Positions 7,476 through 16,555 of a stretch of 64,000 nucleotides of DNA are shown one piece after another. The position numbers and the translations under genes were made by a program. The number at the start of each line of letters is the position of its first letter. Within the stretch, counting starts at the first letter, position 1. This DNA comes from JAZFYD01 sp036443405 (GTDB taxonomy: Bacteria; Planctomycetota; PLA2), in NCBI GenBank assembly GCA_036443405.1, contig JAZFYD010000249.1, forward strand, positions 3,749 through 67,748, read 5' to 3'. The notes beneath the pieces were generated by a model, which saw nothing but the letters and a program-made list of their open reading frames with translations, searched no databases and had not been told where the DNA came from.

Positions 7476-9881
7476 ATGCGGCTTTCACTCATGCTCGCAG
7501 GCCTCGCGTTGTTTCTCCCGGGCTGCAACGACGACAACGTTGGGGTTCCGGTGGTCGTAGTTTCCGGCCAGTCCGCCGTCACGCTCGGGCGGACCGAGCA
7601 GCTAACCGCGACGACGAGGAACGCCAGCGACACCGGATATCTCTGGTCGACCTCGGACCCCGTAGTCGCGGGCATCGACCAGTCCGGCGTAGTCACCGGG
7701 CGTGCCACCGGCCAGGCCATGATCACCGCCACGGGGAACCGTACGAGCGCTCTCGGTAGCCTGCTCGTGACCGTGAGCGCCGTTCCCGGCACCGGCGCGC
7801 CCTTCGAGGACGAGTGGGGCAACTCCCCGCACAACGACATCACGTCCGAGGCCTTCGCGCGCTGGACGGGCCCGATCTCGACCTCCTGCGCGAAGTGCCA
7901 TTCGACCCACGGGTTCCGAGACTTCCTCGGAGACGACGGTTCCACGCCGGGACAGGTGGACCAAGCCGCCGCGATCGGGTCCACCGTGGAGTGCGCCGCC
8001 TGCCACAATGCGGCCTCGGCCGGATGGGACACGATGGCGTTTCCGAGCGGCGCCGTGATTCCGAACAATTTCGCGCCGGACGCACTCGGGCGCGAGGCAA
8101 CTTGCATGGAGTGCCACCAGGGCCGGGCCTCGACGGTAACCGTGGACGACGCGATCGCCGGCGCTGCGCCCGCCGACGACGACACCGTCATGCCCGGAGT
8201 AGGTGCGATCGACGTGCACTATCTGCCCGGCGCGGCCACGTTCTACGCCGGGCTCGCCCGCGGCGCGTACGTCTACGCAGGTGAACGGTACGACATCCTG
8301 TGGCGTCACGTTCCCGGCTACGACAACTGCCAGGGCTGTCACGAGCCGCACGGGACCAACATCCGATTGAACGACTGCGCGCAATGCCACAACGTCTCGA
8401 CCATGCAAGACCTCCGCGACATCCGGATGGAGTCGTCGAAGACCCGGGACTACGACGGCGACGGCAACCTCATCGAGGGCGTGTACTTCGAAGTCGAAGG
8501 GGTGAAGGCGCTGCTCCTCGCCGCGATCCAGGAGTACGCCCGCGAGGTCGTCGGCCAGGCGATCGCATACGACGGCCGCTGGCGCAACGACGATAACGAC
8601 AACGGCATCGTCGACACGGGCGAGACGACTTCGTTCTCGATGTTCACGCCGCGCCTGCTGAAGGCGACCTACAACTACAACTACGCCGAGCGCGACGGCG
8701 GCGCGTACGCCCACAACGCCAAGTTCATGATCCAGTGTCTGCGCGACGGGATCGACGACCTGAACATGGCGATCACGAACAAGATTGATGTCTCCGCCGC
8801 GGACCGGAACGACCGCGGCCACTTCGACTCCACGGAGGAGGCGTTCCGGCACTGGGACAGCTCGGGTACGGTGCCGGCGTCGTGCGCAAAGTGCCACAGC
8901 GCCTCGAGAGGTCTTGAGCAGTTCCTCGAAACCGGCGGAACCGGCGACCAGCCGGCTTCAAACGGGTTCGAATGCGCCGTCTGCCACACGACGTTCAACA
9001 CGTTCGAGACGCGGCGTATCCTCCAGGTCACGTTCCCCGGAGGCAAGATGACGCCGATGCTCGATCCGGGGACGCCGACAGACGACCCCGAGATGCAGGC
9101 CAACACCTGCATCCAGTGCCACCAGGGCCGCACGTCGAAAAAGGACATCGACGACGCGATCGATGCCTTCATCGACGATCCTGCGGCCAACCCGCTCGGC
9201 TTCCTGAACATCCACAACCTCGCCGCCGCGGCGACGCTGTTCGGCACGGACGCGATGGTCGGCTACGAGTACGACGGGAACACGTATCGGGCGAAGTTCG
9301 GACACTTCAGTGCCGAGTCGTCGGCCTGCGTTTTCTGCCACAGCCCGCTGAACACCCAGCACACCTTCTTGCCGAACGACAACCTCAACACGTGCAACGG
9401 CTGTCACCAGGATCTGGACGGATCGCCACTGACGGACGTGAAGAACATCCGGCGCAACCGGAACGACGACTACAACGGCAACGGCCTCTTCCCCGGCTCG
9501 GGCGCCGGCAACGAGATCCTCAACGACGAGTTGCAACCGATCGCCGCGGCGCTACTCCTCGCGATCCAGGACTACGCGGAGAACACGGGTACCGGATCGG
9601 AGGGCCAGACGCGCGCCCAGGATCCCATCGTCCATTGCCCGGACACCTTCCCGTACTACTTCAAGGACACGAACAACAACGGAACATGCGACGCGGGCGA
9701 GAACAACTTCGGGAACCGTTACACGGACTGGGACGGTGACCTGCTGAGGGCCACCCATAACTACCAGCACAGCCAGAAGGAACCCGGGGCCTGGGCTCAC
9801 AACTTCTTCTACATCCTGCAGCTGGTCATCGACTCCATCGACGACCTCGGAGGCGACACGGACGATTACACGCGCCCCTAG
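7476..9881 (+). CDS. 10-heme c-type cytochrome lipoprotein with internal duplication and Big2-like domain
   Basis: An 801-aa lipoprotein. GGAGGG at 7465-7470 selects this ATG over the TTG upstream. The signal ends LALFLPGC (lipidated Cys). Residues of about 25-105 resemble a bacterial Ig-like Big2 domain (YLWSTSDPVVAGIDQSGVV). Then come two copies of a five-heme module: CAKCH, CAACH, CMECHQGR, CQGCH, CAQCH, and again CAKCH, CAVCH, CIQCHQGR, CVFCH, CNGCH. Each copy ends with a DYDGDG- or DYNGNG-type loop and a YNY or HNYQ plus AHN motif, related to the end of the preceding gene. It is the last gene of the operon and the largest presumed surface cytochrome. Confidence 0.88.
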   Translation: MRLSLMLAGLALFLPGCNDDNVGVPVVVVSGQSAVTLGRTEQLTATTRNASDTGYLWSTSDPVVAGIDQSGVVTGRATGQAMITATGNRTSALGSLLVTVSAVPGTGAPFEDEWGNSPHNDITSEAFARWTGPISTSCAKCHSTHGFRDFLGDDGSTPGQVDQAAAIGSTVECAACHNAASAGWDTMAFPSGAVIPNNFAPDALGREATCMECHQGRASTVTVDDAIAGAAPADDDTVMPGVGAIDVHYLPGAATFYAGLARGAYVYAGERYDILWRHVPGYDNCQGCHEPHGTNIRLNDCAQCHNVSTMQDLRDIRMESSKTRDYDGDGNLIEGVYFEVEGVKALLLAAIQEYAREVVGQAIAYDGRWRNDDNDNGIVDTGETTSFSMFTPRLLKATYNYNYAERDGGAYAHNAKFMIQCLRDGIDDLNMAITNKIDVSAADRNDRGHFDSTEEAFRHWDSSGTVPASCAKCHSASRGLEQFLETGGTGDQPASNGFECAVCHTTFNTFETRRILQVTFPGGKMTPMLDPGTPTDDPEMQANTCIQCHQGRTSKKDIDDAIDAFIDDPAANPLGFLNIHNLAAAATLFGTDAMVGYEYDGNTYRAKFGHFSAESSACVFCHSPLNTQHTFLPNDNLNTCNGCHQDLDGSPLTDVKNIRRNRNDDYNGNGLFPGSGAGNEILNDELQPIAAALLLAIQDYAENTGTGSEGQTRAQDPIVHCPDTFPYYFKDTNNNGTCDAGENNFGNRYTDWDGDLLRATHNYQHSQKEPGAWAHNFFYILQLVIDSIDDLGGDTDDYTRP

Positions 9882-9900
9882 AGGGCCACCCTGTACCTGC

Positions 9901-9917
9901 GCGGCGAGAAGCGCCGC
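9901..9917 (+). terminator. GC hairpin after the cytochrome operon
   Basis: GCGGCG and CGCCGC pair around a 5-base loop 20 bases after the operon's last stop. There is no T-tract, so it is only a possible terminator or mRNA-stabilising 3' hairpin. Confidence 0.3.
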
Positions 9918-10065
9918 ACGAGGAGGCCTCGGTCGACAGGTCGGGCCCCGTTGTGGCTCGTTCTCCCGCGCGGTCCGGCTCCACTGCGGCCATTCTTCCC
10001 ACGGTTCGCCTTTGCGCACGGCCGCGCGCGATAGTAAAACGGCCCTCCACAAAAGGAGTGCCGAC

Positions 10066-11607
10066 ATGAGCGGATTCGTACGGACGTGCGTTTGTTGCGT
10101 GGCTATTCTCGTTGCCTTTTCCGGGGTTGCCTCGGCGCAGGACAAAAAGCCGAACATCCTCGTCATCTGGGGCGATGACATCGGCCAGGGCAACATCAGC
10201 GCCTACACGAAGGGCGTGATGGGCTATCGCACGCCCAACATCGATCGTGTCGCCAAGGAGGGCATGATCTTTACCGACTACTACGCCGAGCAGAGCTGCA
10301 CGGCGGGACGCTCCTCCTTCATCATGGGGCAGAGCGTCTTTCGCACGGGCCTCAGCAAGGTCGGCCTCCCAGGCGCGGACCTGGGCATGCAGAAAGAAGA
10401 CCCCACGATCCCAGGATTGCTCAAGGCGCACGGCTACGCGTCGGGGCAGTTCGGCAAGAACCACCTGGGCGACAAGGACGCGCACCTGCCGACGAACCAC
10501 GGCTTCGACGAGTTCCTCGGCAACCTCTATCACTTAAACGCCGAGGAGGAGCCGGAGAACGAGGACTACCCGAAGGGCGAGGATTTCCGCAAGCGGTTCG
10601 GACCGAGGGGCGTGATCAAGTCCTTCGCCGGCGGGACGATCGAGGACACCGGCCCGTTGACCAAGAAGCGCATGGAGACGATCGACGAAGAGACGATCTC
10701 CGCGGCGATCGACTTCATCAAGCGGCAGCACAAGGCGGGCAAGCCGTTTTTCTGCTGGTGGAACGGCACGCGCATGCACTTCCGGACCCACGTCAAGAAG
10801 TCGCTACGCGGCATCTCCGGCCAGGACGAGTACTCCGACGGCATGGTCGAGCACGACATGCACGTCGGCCAGCTCCTCAAGGTGCTGGACGACCTCGGCA
10901 TCGCCGACAACACGATCGTTTTCTACAGCACCGACAACGGTCCCCACCAGAACACGTGGCCGGACGCGGGCACGACACCCTTCCGCAGCGAGAAGAACAC
11001 CAACTGGGAGGGCGCCTACCGGGTGCCGGCGATGGTTCGCTGGCCGGGCAAGATCAAGGCGGGCTCGGTCTCCAACGAGATCATGCACCACATGGACTGG
11101 CTGCCCACGTTCGTGGCTGCTGCGGGCGACGCCGATGTCAAGGCCAAGTTGCTCAAGGGCCACAAGGCCATGGGTCGCGACTACAAGGTCCATCTTGACG
11201 GCTACAACTTCCTGCCGCATCTGACCGGCGCGGCCAAGAAGGGCCCGCGCAAGGAGTTCTTCTACTTCACCGACGACGGCGATCTGGCATGCCTGCGCTA
11301 CGAGGACTGGAAGGTGGTCTTCTTGGAGCAGCGCGCCACGGGAACGCTGTTGCTGTGGGCCAATCCCTTCACGGTCCTGCGCGTCCCCAAGATCTTCAAT
11401 CTGCGTCGCGACCCGTACGAGCGGGCGGACCGGACTTCGAACCTGTACTACGAGTGGCTTATCGATCGCGTTTACCTGCTCACGCCGGCCCAGGTCATCG
11501 TGGGAGAGTTCCTTGAGACGTTCAAGGAGTACCCGCCGCGCCAGAAGGCCGCGAGCTTCGCGTTCGAGCGGGTCATGGAAAAACTCACCGAGGGCCGTGG
11601 TGGCTAA
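10066..11607 (+). CDS. Secreted arylsulfatase-family sulfatase
   Basis: A 513-aa sulfatase that hydrolyses sulfate esters, probably of polysaccharides, outside the cytoplasm. AAAGGAG at 10051-10057 picks this ATG over an upstream one and leaves a clean signal peptide ending GVASA-QDKKP. Family landmarks: the metal-binding WGDDIGQGN near the N-terminus, the formylglycine motif CTAGRSS (Cys in C-x-A-x-R, so it needs a formylglycine-generating enzyme), GKNHLG with the usual Lys and His, and STDNGPHQN for the second half of the metal site. The length is normal for the family. It is followed by a HAD lipoprotein whose start overlaps its 3' end, so the two are translationally coupled. Confidence 0.92.
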   Translation: MSGFVRTCVCCVAILVAFSGVASAQDKKPNILVIWGDDIGQGNISAYTKGVMGYRTPNIDRVAKEGMIFTDYYAEQSCTAGRSSFIMGQSVFRTGLSKVGLPGADLGMQKEDPTIPGLLKAHGYASGQFGKNHLGDKDAHLPTNHGFDEFLGNLYHLNAEEEPENEDYPKGEDFRKRFGPRGVIKSFAGGTIEDTGPLTKKRMETIDEETISAAIDFIKRQHKAGKPFFCWWNGTRMHFRTHVKKSLRGISGQDEYSDGMVEHDMHVGQLLKVLDDLGIADNTIVFYSTDNGPHQNTWPDAGTTPFRSEKNTNWEGAYRVPAMVRWPGKIKAGSVSNEIMHHMDWLPTFVAAAGDADVKAKLLKGHKAMGRDYKVHLDGYNFLPHLTGAAKKGPRKEFFYFTDDGDLACLRYEDWKVVFLEQRATGTLLLWANPFTVLRVPKIFNLRRDPYERADRTSNLYYEWLIDRVYLLTPAQVIVGEFLETFKEYPPRQKAASFAFERVMEKLTEGRGG

Positions 11608-12616
11608 TTTGAATCCCGGAGGGCGCCACATCTGCGGCGCCCTCCTTGCTCTTTTTGTTTCGGTCTCGGGCTGCCGGTCGCCGCAGGCCGCGGCCGACGA
11701 CACCCTGGCGTCGTGGAACGACGGCCCGGCGAAACAAGCGGTCGTCGATTTCGTGCGCCGCGTCACGAAAGAGGGCGGCAGGGACTACGTCGTGCCCGCA
11801 GCGCGCATCGCCACCTTCGACAACGACGGCACGCTCTGGTCGGAGAAGCCGCTCTATTTCCAGTTGCTGTTCGCCATCGACCGCGTCAAGGCGCTGGCCG
11901 GCGAACATCCCGAGTGGAAAGAGCAGCAGCCCTTCAAGGGAGTGTTGGAAGGGGACATGGATGCCGCGCTCGCCGGCGGGAAGAAGTCGGTGCTTCAGCT
12001 GGTCATGGCGACGCACGCGGGCATGACCACGGAACAGTTCGAGCGCATCGTCAAGGACTGGCTGGCGACCGCCAAGCACCCGCGCTTCAAGCGCCCCTAT
12101 TCCGAGCTGGTGTATCAGCCCATGCTCGAGCTGTTGGACTACCTGAGGCAAAACGGTTTCAAGACCTACATCGTCTCCGGCGGCGGCATCGAGTTCATGC
12201 GCCCGTTCACGGAGCGGGTCTACGGGATTCCACCCGAACAGGTCGTCGGTAGCAGCATCAAGGTCAGGCACGAGTTGCGCAAGGGCGCTCCTGTGCTCGT
12301 GCGGCTGCCCGAGATCGACTTCTTCGACGACCAGGCGGGCAAGCCGGTGGCCATCCACAAGTTCATCGGCCGTCGGCCCATCTTCTCGGCCGGCAACTCC
12401 GATGGCGACTTCCAGATGCTCGAATGGACGACGGCCGGCGAGGGCCCGCGCTTCTCCCTGATCGTCCATCACACCGACGCACGCCGGGAGTGGGCTTACG
12501 ACCGCAATTCGCACGTGGGCAAGCTGGACAGGGCGCTCGACGAGGCTCCCGCGCGCGGCTGGCTCGTCGTCGACATGAAGCGAGACTGGAAGCGCGTCTA
12601 CCCCGCGGCGAAGTAG
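11600..12616 (+). CDS. HAD-superfamily phosphatase, lipoprotein
   Basis: A 338-aa exported HAD hydrolase. The best start is one of two adjacent GTG codons (11597 or 11600) behind GAGGG at 11590-11594; longer frames upstream are arginine-rich shadow of the sulfatase. The signal ends FVSVSGC, a lipobox. HAD motif I is FDNDGTLW (nucleophile Asp and acid-base Asp), motif II lies in YIVSGGG, and motif IV is AGNSDGDFQML. The protein probably dephosphorylates a small molecule or sugar in the periplasm. Overlap with the sulfatase gene suggests a joint job, such as release of sulfate and phosphate from organic matter, but the substrate cannot be read from sequence. Confidence 0.85.
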   Translation: MANLNPGGRHICGALLALFVSVSGCRSPQAAADDTLASWNDGPAKQAVVDFVRRVTKEGGRDYVVPAARIATFDNDGTLWSEKPLYFQLLFAIDRVKALAGEHPEWKEQQPFKGVLEGDMDAALAGGKKSVLQLVMATHAGMTTEQFERIVKDWLATAKHPRFKRPYSELVYQPMLELLDYLRQNGFKTYIVSGGGIEFMRPFTERVYGIPPEQVVGSSIKVRHELRKGAPVLVRLPEIDFFDDQAGKPVAIHKFIGRRPIFSAGNSDGDFQMLEWTTAGEGPRFSLIVHHTDARREWAYDRNSHVGKLDRALDEAPARGWLVVDMKRDWKRVYPAAK

Positions 12617-12684
12617 CGCAAAGCCCGCGCGGCTGGAAGGCGCGCCGCGTCGTGCGAATGTGATTCCGAATGGAGATCCGGAAG

Positions 12685-13260
12685 CTACTCCTCGACAGTG
12701 ATCGCGATCGCCTCGGTGTATGAGAGCTTCACGCGATCACCGACCTTGAGCCCGGCGATGAAGCGTCGGCCTTCGTCGCGCTCGGCACGCACGCTGTGCA
12801 ACTCGCCCGCCGGCCGCCCCTTGCCCTTGAACACGACGATGTGCTGCTTGGTGTCGACGCTCTCGACGGTCACCGTCATCTCAACACCCGCTCCGACGTC
12901 GATGCCGGGCTTGCTCCCCTCTTCGGCCAAGCCGACAGCCAACTCGGCGGTCGGCTCCGGCCCCGCTTCGTCCGGTTTCAGGCGCTGCGCGGTCACCGAC
13001 ACGCGATAGCGCGCCTTGACCGTATCGCCGACGGCGATCTGAGCGAAGTTACGCACCTGCGGACCGGCGATCACGACCACCTTCGTTCCGTCCTCTCGCT
13101 GGAGCGTGATCTCGCGCGTCTCTGCGTTTACGGCTTGCACGGTCGACTCCACGACGACCTCGTGGGAAATCTCGGCCCGGGTGGGCGCTTCTGTCGACGC
13201 GCATCCCGCGGCCAAGGCCGCCACGAACAGGGGAAACAGTGATCTCATTCTCTCTCGCAT
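12685..13260 (-). CDS. Lipoprotein of unknown function with two related beta-domain halves
   Basis: A 191-aa lipoprotein: signal MRERMRSLFPLFVAALAAGC with lipidated Cys 20. GGAGG seven bases upstream supports the first ATG. The mature part appears to contain two copies of a small beta motif: VVVESTVQAVNAETREITLQ near residue 35 and MTVTVESVDTKQHIVVFKGK near 125, each followed by a VGDxVKxxY phrase (AVGDTVKARY and KVGDRVKLSY). This resembles short OB- or PRC-like copper/RNA-independent periplasmic folds, but no family can be named. It lies downstream of another lipoprotein on the same strand and converges with the HAD gene. Confidence 0.7.
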   Translation of the reverse strand: MRERMRSLFPLFVAALAAGCASTEAPTRAEISHEVVVESTVQAVNAETREITLQREDGTKVVVIAGPQVRNFAQIAVGDTVKARYRVSVTAQRLKPDEAGPEPTAELAVGLAEEGSKPGIDVGAGVEMTVTVESVDTKQHIVVFKGKGRPAGELHSVRAERDEGRRFIAGLKVGDRVKLSYTEAIAITVEE

Positions 13261-13390
13261 CCCTCGACCTCCTGCTGCGTTGCTACTCCGCGGCGAGCCG
13301 TCCCGGGCTCCGCGACGCGGGTGGAGATTCTATGCAATTGCGCCTCGTAGAGCGCGTGCTTCTTCCGGCGAGGTCTGGGCTCACGCGCTT

Positions 13391-14677
13391 TCAATTGACC
13401 TGGATTGTCGTGACCGGAGCCGGCTGACTGCTCGGCGCCTTGATGGAGAGCTGCCAGAGGTCGTAGAGCGCGTTGAAGCTCATTTTCGACAACATGTCTT
13501 GGTCGTCGATGTAGAACCAAAGGTCCCGATATCGAACCACCTGGAATGCCGATTCCGGAGGGCCGTCGCTGTACTTGATGGCGAACCGCTTCGAGAGGTC
13601 TTCGATCTCACCCTTCTCGACAGCGTCCTGGAATGAGCTCAAGTCGGTTGTGCGGCCCTGCAGTTCGTCCTCGGGGGGGGCGTCCACGCCGTACGCGTAG
13701 AGATTGATTACGTTGTAGAGCGAGCGCATCCGGAGCTTGACCGTAGGTCTCGGTGTGTTGGGTTGATCCGCAAGGTCCGCTCCGCGGACGACTCGCGCCG
13801 GCTCCATGATCCAGATCTTCTTCTGGACGTTGGGCTGAACGTTGAGGAGCTTCATGAGCCGCTGCCCATCCGCTGACTGACGGGCGCTCGGTTCCAGCCA
13901 GATGGCCGGCGTCATCTCGTGGGTCGTGAAGTAAAACGTCTCGCCGCCGTCATAACTCTTCCAGCGACGAGCACCGGTGGAGAGCGTCGTGATCCACATC
14001 TCCGGCGTGATGGACGCGGCAGGGTACGCGTATGAGTTGTAGGGGTCGTTCCACCGGAACCGGTCGACGACCAGATCGCCGTCAGCGTAGAACTTGCCGA
14101 TCAAGGCGATGGCCTCGCGCCACTCCGGGGATCCGGGCCGGAAGTTGTCGAATCTGAGGTCCGGACCGCGGAGGCTGTTGATGCCCTCGACCAGAATATT
14201 GAGTGCGGTATCGACCGGGTAACCTGCGGTCACGAGGTCCGCGACGACAGAAACTTTGAGGGGCTCGTGTAACTGGCTCGCGATGTCCTCGCCTTGTCTT
14301 GGCGTAAGCGTGATCGTGGGCGAATCGGAGAACGTCACGCTCCCGTCGATGCTGCCGCCCGAGATGTTGGCGTCACCCCATTCCGCGATCGTCGCCCCTG
14401 CGCCGAGGGTCTTCGATGTCGTGAAGTTCGAGCTGATGCTCGAGACGTTCAGAAACTGCGGCGCTTCCATGTACCGGCGTCGAACGATGTTGAGCAAGAG
14501 CTCCTCTTGGAGGACCTGGCTAACCGCCTTGTTGTAGGCGATGTGCGAGTTGACCACGAGCGCAGGTCCCTGCGTATGGGTACAGCCTCCCACGTTCGCA
14601 ACAAGAACCATCGCGATGGCGGCGAGCCCCGCTCGTCGAAACGCGAGTGTGACGCAGCAGCATTTCTCTTGCTTCAT
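13391..14677 (-). CDS. Lipoprotein of unknown function, 428 aa
   Basis: The signal is MKQEKCCCVTLAFRRAGLAA followed by VLVANVGGC, so a lipidated Cys near residue 33; the frame reads 30 codons further upstream but without export features. The mature N-terminus has a conserved-looking helical stretch, SQVLQEELLLNIVRRRYMEA, followed by a serine/threonine-rich beta section (PQFLNVSSISSNF). I recognise this only as a widespread type of hypothetical outer-membrane lipoprotein with no assigned activity. It is divergent from the AspT-type transporter gene (137 bases apart) and 130 bases upstream of a second lipoprotein. Confidence 0.75.
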   Translation of the reverse strand: MKQEKCCCVTLAFRRAGLAAIAMVLVANVGGCTHTQGPALVVNSHIAYNKAVSQVLQEELLLNIVRRRYMEAPQFLNVSSISSNFTTSKTLGAGATIAEWGDANISGGSIDGSVTFSDSPTITLTPRQGEDIASQLHEPLKVSVVADLVTAGYPVDTALNILVEGINSLRGPDLRFDNFRPGSPEWREAIALIGKFYADGDLVVDRFRWNDPYNSYAYPAASITPEMWITTLSTGARRWKSYDGGETFYFTTHEMTPAIWLEPSARQSADGQRLMKLLNVQPNVQKKIWIMEPARVVRGADLADQPNTPRPTVKLRMRSLYNVINLYAYGVDAPPEDELQGRTTDLSSFQDAVEKGEIEDLSKRFAIKYSDGPPESAFQVVRYRDLWFYIDDQDMLSKMSFNALYDLWQLSIKAPSSQPAPVTTIQVN

Positions 14678-14814
14678 GGCGGACGCCCTTTCGTTAACGT
14701 GATCTGGACGGCCATCGTATCCACTGGACAATCCGCCAGGAATACCCCTTGCCCACAGTTGCATCATGAGTCAGAATCCGCCGACCGACCATAGACGCGG
14801 CTCGGAGACCGGCA

Positions 14815-16479
14815 ATGCTCGAAACTCTCGACGGGTTCATACGTGGCAGTCCTGCCGCCTTGCTTTTCGCCGTGCTGGGTCTGGGAAGCCTGGTCGGCAG
14901 GGCAAACGTCCGTGGCATCGAGTTGGGCACGGTTTCGGGAGTGCTGTTCGTCGGCCTCGCCTTCGGTCATTTCGGGTACGAGTTCTCGTCGGCGGCACAA
15001 ACGATCGGATTCGTGCTGTTCATCTTTTCGGTGGGCCTGCAGGCCGGCCCGAGCTTCTTCAGCGTGTTGCGCCAGGATGGCCTCAGATACCTCGCGCTGG
15101 CCCTGGTCGTCGGGAGCACCGGCTTTCTTCTGGCATTGGGATTCGCGAAGGCTCTCGGACTCGCACCGGGCGCGGCCGCCGGCCTCCTCGCGGGTGGGCT
15201 GACCAGCTCGCCGACGCTGGCAGCGGCCCAAGACGCGGTGCGCGGCGGCAAGGTGCCCATCCCCGAGGGCTATGACGCCGATCAGCTGCTGACGAACATC
15301 TCGACCGGGTACGCGATCACGTACATCTTCGGTCTCATCGGCCTCATCCTGATCATTCGCTTCCTGCCGCGCATCCTGGGCATCGATTTGGCCGCCGAGG
15401 CCGCAAAGCTCGAGGCCGGTCGCAAGGGCGGCGTCGAGGATCGCGTCTTCGGGCTCGCGGACATTCGGGCGCGGGCTTATCGCGTCACGGTCGACGAATA
15501 CATCGGCAAGACGATCCGAGAGATGCACGCGCTGTTTCCGGGCAAGGGAACGATCGAGAAGCTCCGTCGCCGAGGCGAGATGATCGAACCGAGCCTCGAA
15601 ACGATGCTCGAGCGGGACGATGAGGTCTGTGTCGTCGGGCGCTTGGACGCGCTCATGTCCGCGCCGGTCGGCCCCGAGATCGCCGACCACGAGCTTCTCG
15701 ACGTGCACATCGAGTCCTGCCGCGTCGTTGCGCTCCGATCCAAGGTCAAGGAGCTGACGTTCACGCCCGAGCAGGGGGTCCGGGAGTACGGTTGCTTCCT
15801 GTCGCGCATACAGCGACTGGGTGTCGACGTTCCGTTCGGAGAGACGATCTCCTTTCAGGCCGGTGACGTGCTGCACGTCACCGGGCCCGCTGCGCGTCTC
15901 AAAGCGCTGGGCGATACGATCGGCCACGTCGAGGGCGCCGCGGAACAGACCGACCTGACGACGTTCGCGATCGGGATTGCCTTGGGCTTGTTTGTCGGCA
16001 CGCTCTCCGTGACGATCGGCGGCCTCTCCATCGGCCTCGGCTCGGCTGGCGGCCTGCTCACCGCGGGCCTGCTTATCGGATACCTGCGGGCGCTGCACCC
16101 GAGGTTCGGGCGCGTGCCCGGCGCGGCGCGGTGGATTTTCATGGAGCTTGGGCTCTTGATCTTCATGGCGGGCGTCGGGCTGCGCGCCGGTTCGGGGATC
16201 CTGGAGACGCTGGCCGAGACCGGGCCGAAGATGTTCCTGGCCGGCCTGGTCGTGACGGCGGTACCCGTCCTGGTGGGATATCTCTTCGGCTCGAAGTTCC
16301 TGAGGATCAACCCTGTGCTGTTGCTCGGCGCCATCACGGGCTCCATGACCAGCGGCGCTTCCTTGAGCATCGTCACGCGTGAAGCCAACAGTTCGATCCC
16401 CGCGCTCGGTTACACCGGCGCGTACGCGTTCGCGAACATCTTCTTGACGATCGCCGGTGGCGTAATCCTGCTGTTGTGA
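14815..16479 (+). CDS. AspT/YidE-type transporter with RCK C domains
   Basis: A 554-aa inner-membrane protein of the aspartate:alanine exchanger family (TC 2.A.81 type). It has two blocks of about five helices each (residues about 10-165 and 380-550), both containing the family's small-residue-rich turns LTSSPTLAAAQD and TGSMTSGASLSIV. Between them lie two TrkA-C-like regulatory domains (for example REMHALFPGKGTIEKL and VLHVTGPAARLKALGD). GGAGA seven bases upstream supports the ATG. Substrate is not predictable: family members exchange amino acids or dicarboxylates. The gene precedes, by 76 bases and on the same strand, the lipid-transport operon; no functional link is evident. Confidence 0.85.
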   Translation: MLETLDGFIRGSPAALLFAVLGLGSLVGRANVRGIELGTVSGVLFVGLAFGHFGYEFSSAAQTIGFVLFIFSVGLQAGPSFFSVLRQDGLRYLALALVVGSTGFLLALGFAKALGLAPGAAAGLLAGGLTSSPTLAAAQDAVRGGKVPIPEGYDADQLLTNISTGYAITYIFGLIGLILIIRFLPRILGIDLAAEAAKLEAGRKGGVEDRVFGLADIRARAYRVTVDEYIGKTIREMHALFPGKGTIEKLRRRGEMIEPSLETMLERDDEVCVVGRLDALMSAPVGPEIADHELLDVHIESCRVVALRSKVKELTFTPEQGVREYGCFLSRIQRLGVDVPFGETISFQAGDVLHVTGPAARLKALGDTIGHVEGAAEQTDLTTFAIGIALGLFVGTLSVTIGGLSIGLGSAGGLLTAGLLIGYLRALHPRFGRVPGAARWIFMELGLLIFMAGVGLRAGSGILETLAETGPKMFLAGLVVTAVPVLVGYLFGSKFLRINPVLLLGAITGSMTSGASLSIVTREANSSIPALGYTGAYAFANIFLTIAGGVILLL

Positions 16480-16555
16480 CTTTGTGGCGTCCGCTCGGGC
16501 TTTTCGACCTTGCGGGCGCTCTCCATTTCACCAATACTGCGCCCCAGATTCACGC

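Noticed and set aside
12617..12684. GC-rich dyad between convergent HAD and lipoprotein genes
   Set aside because: Six-base stem with a 10-base loop and no T-tract; too weak to call a terminator.
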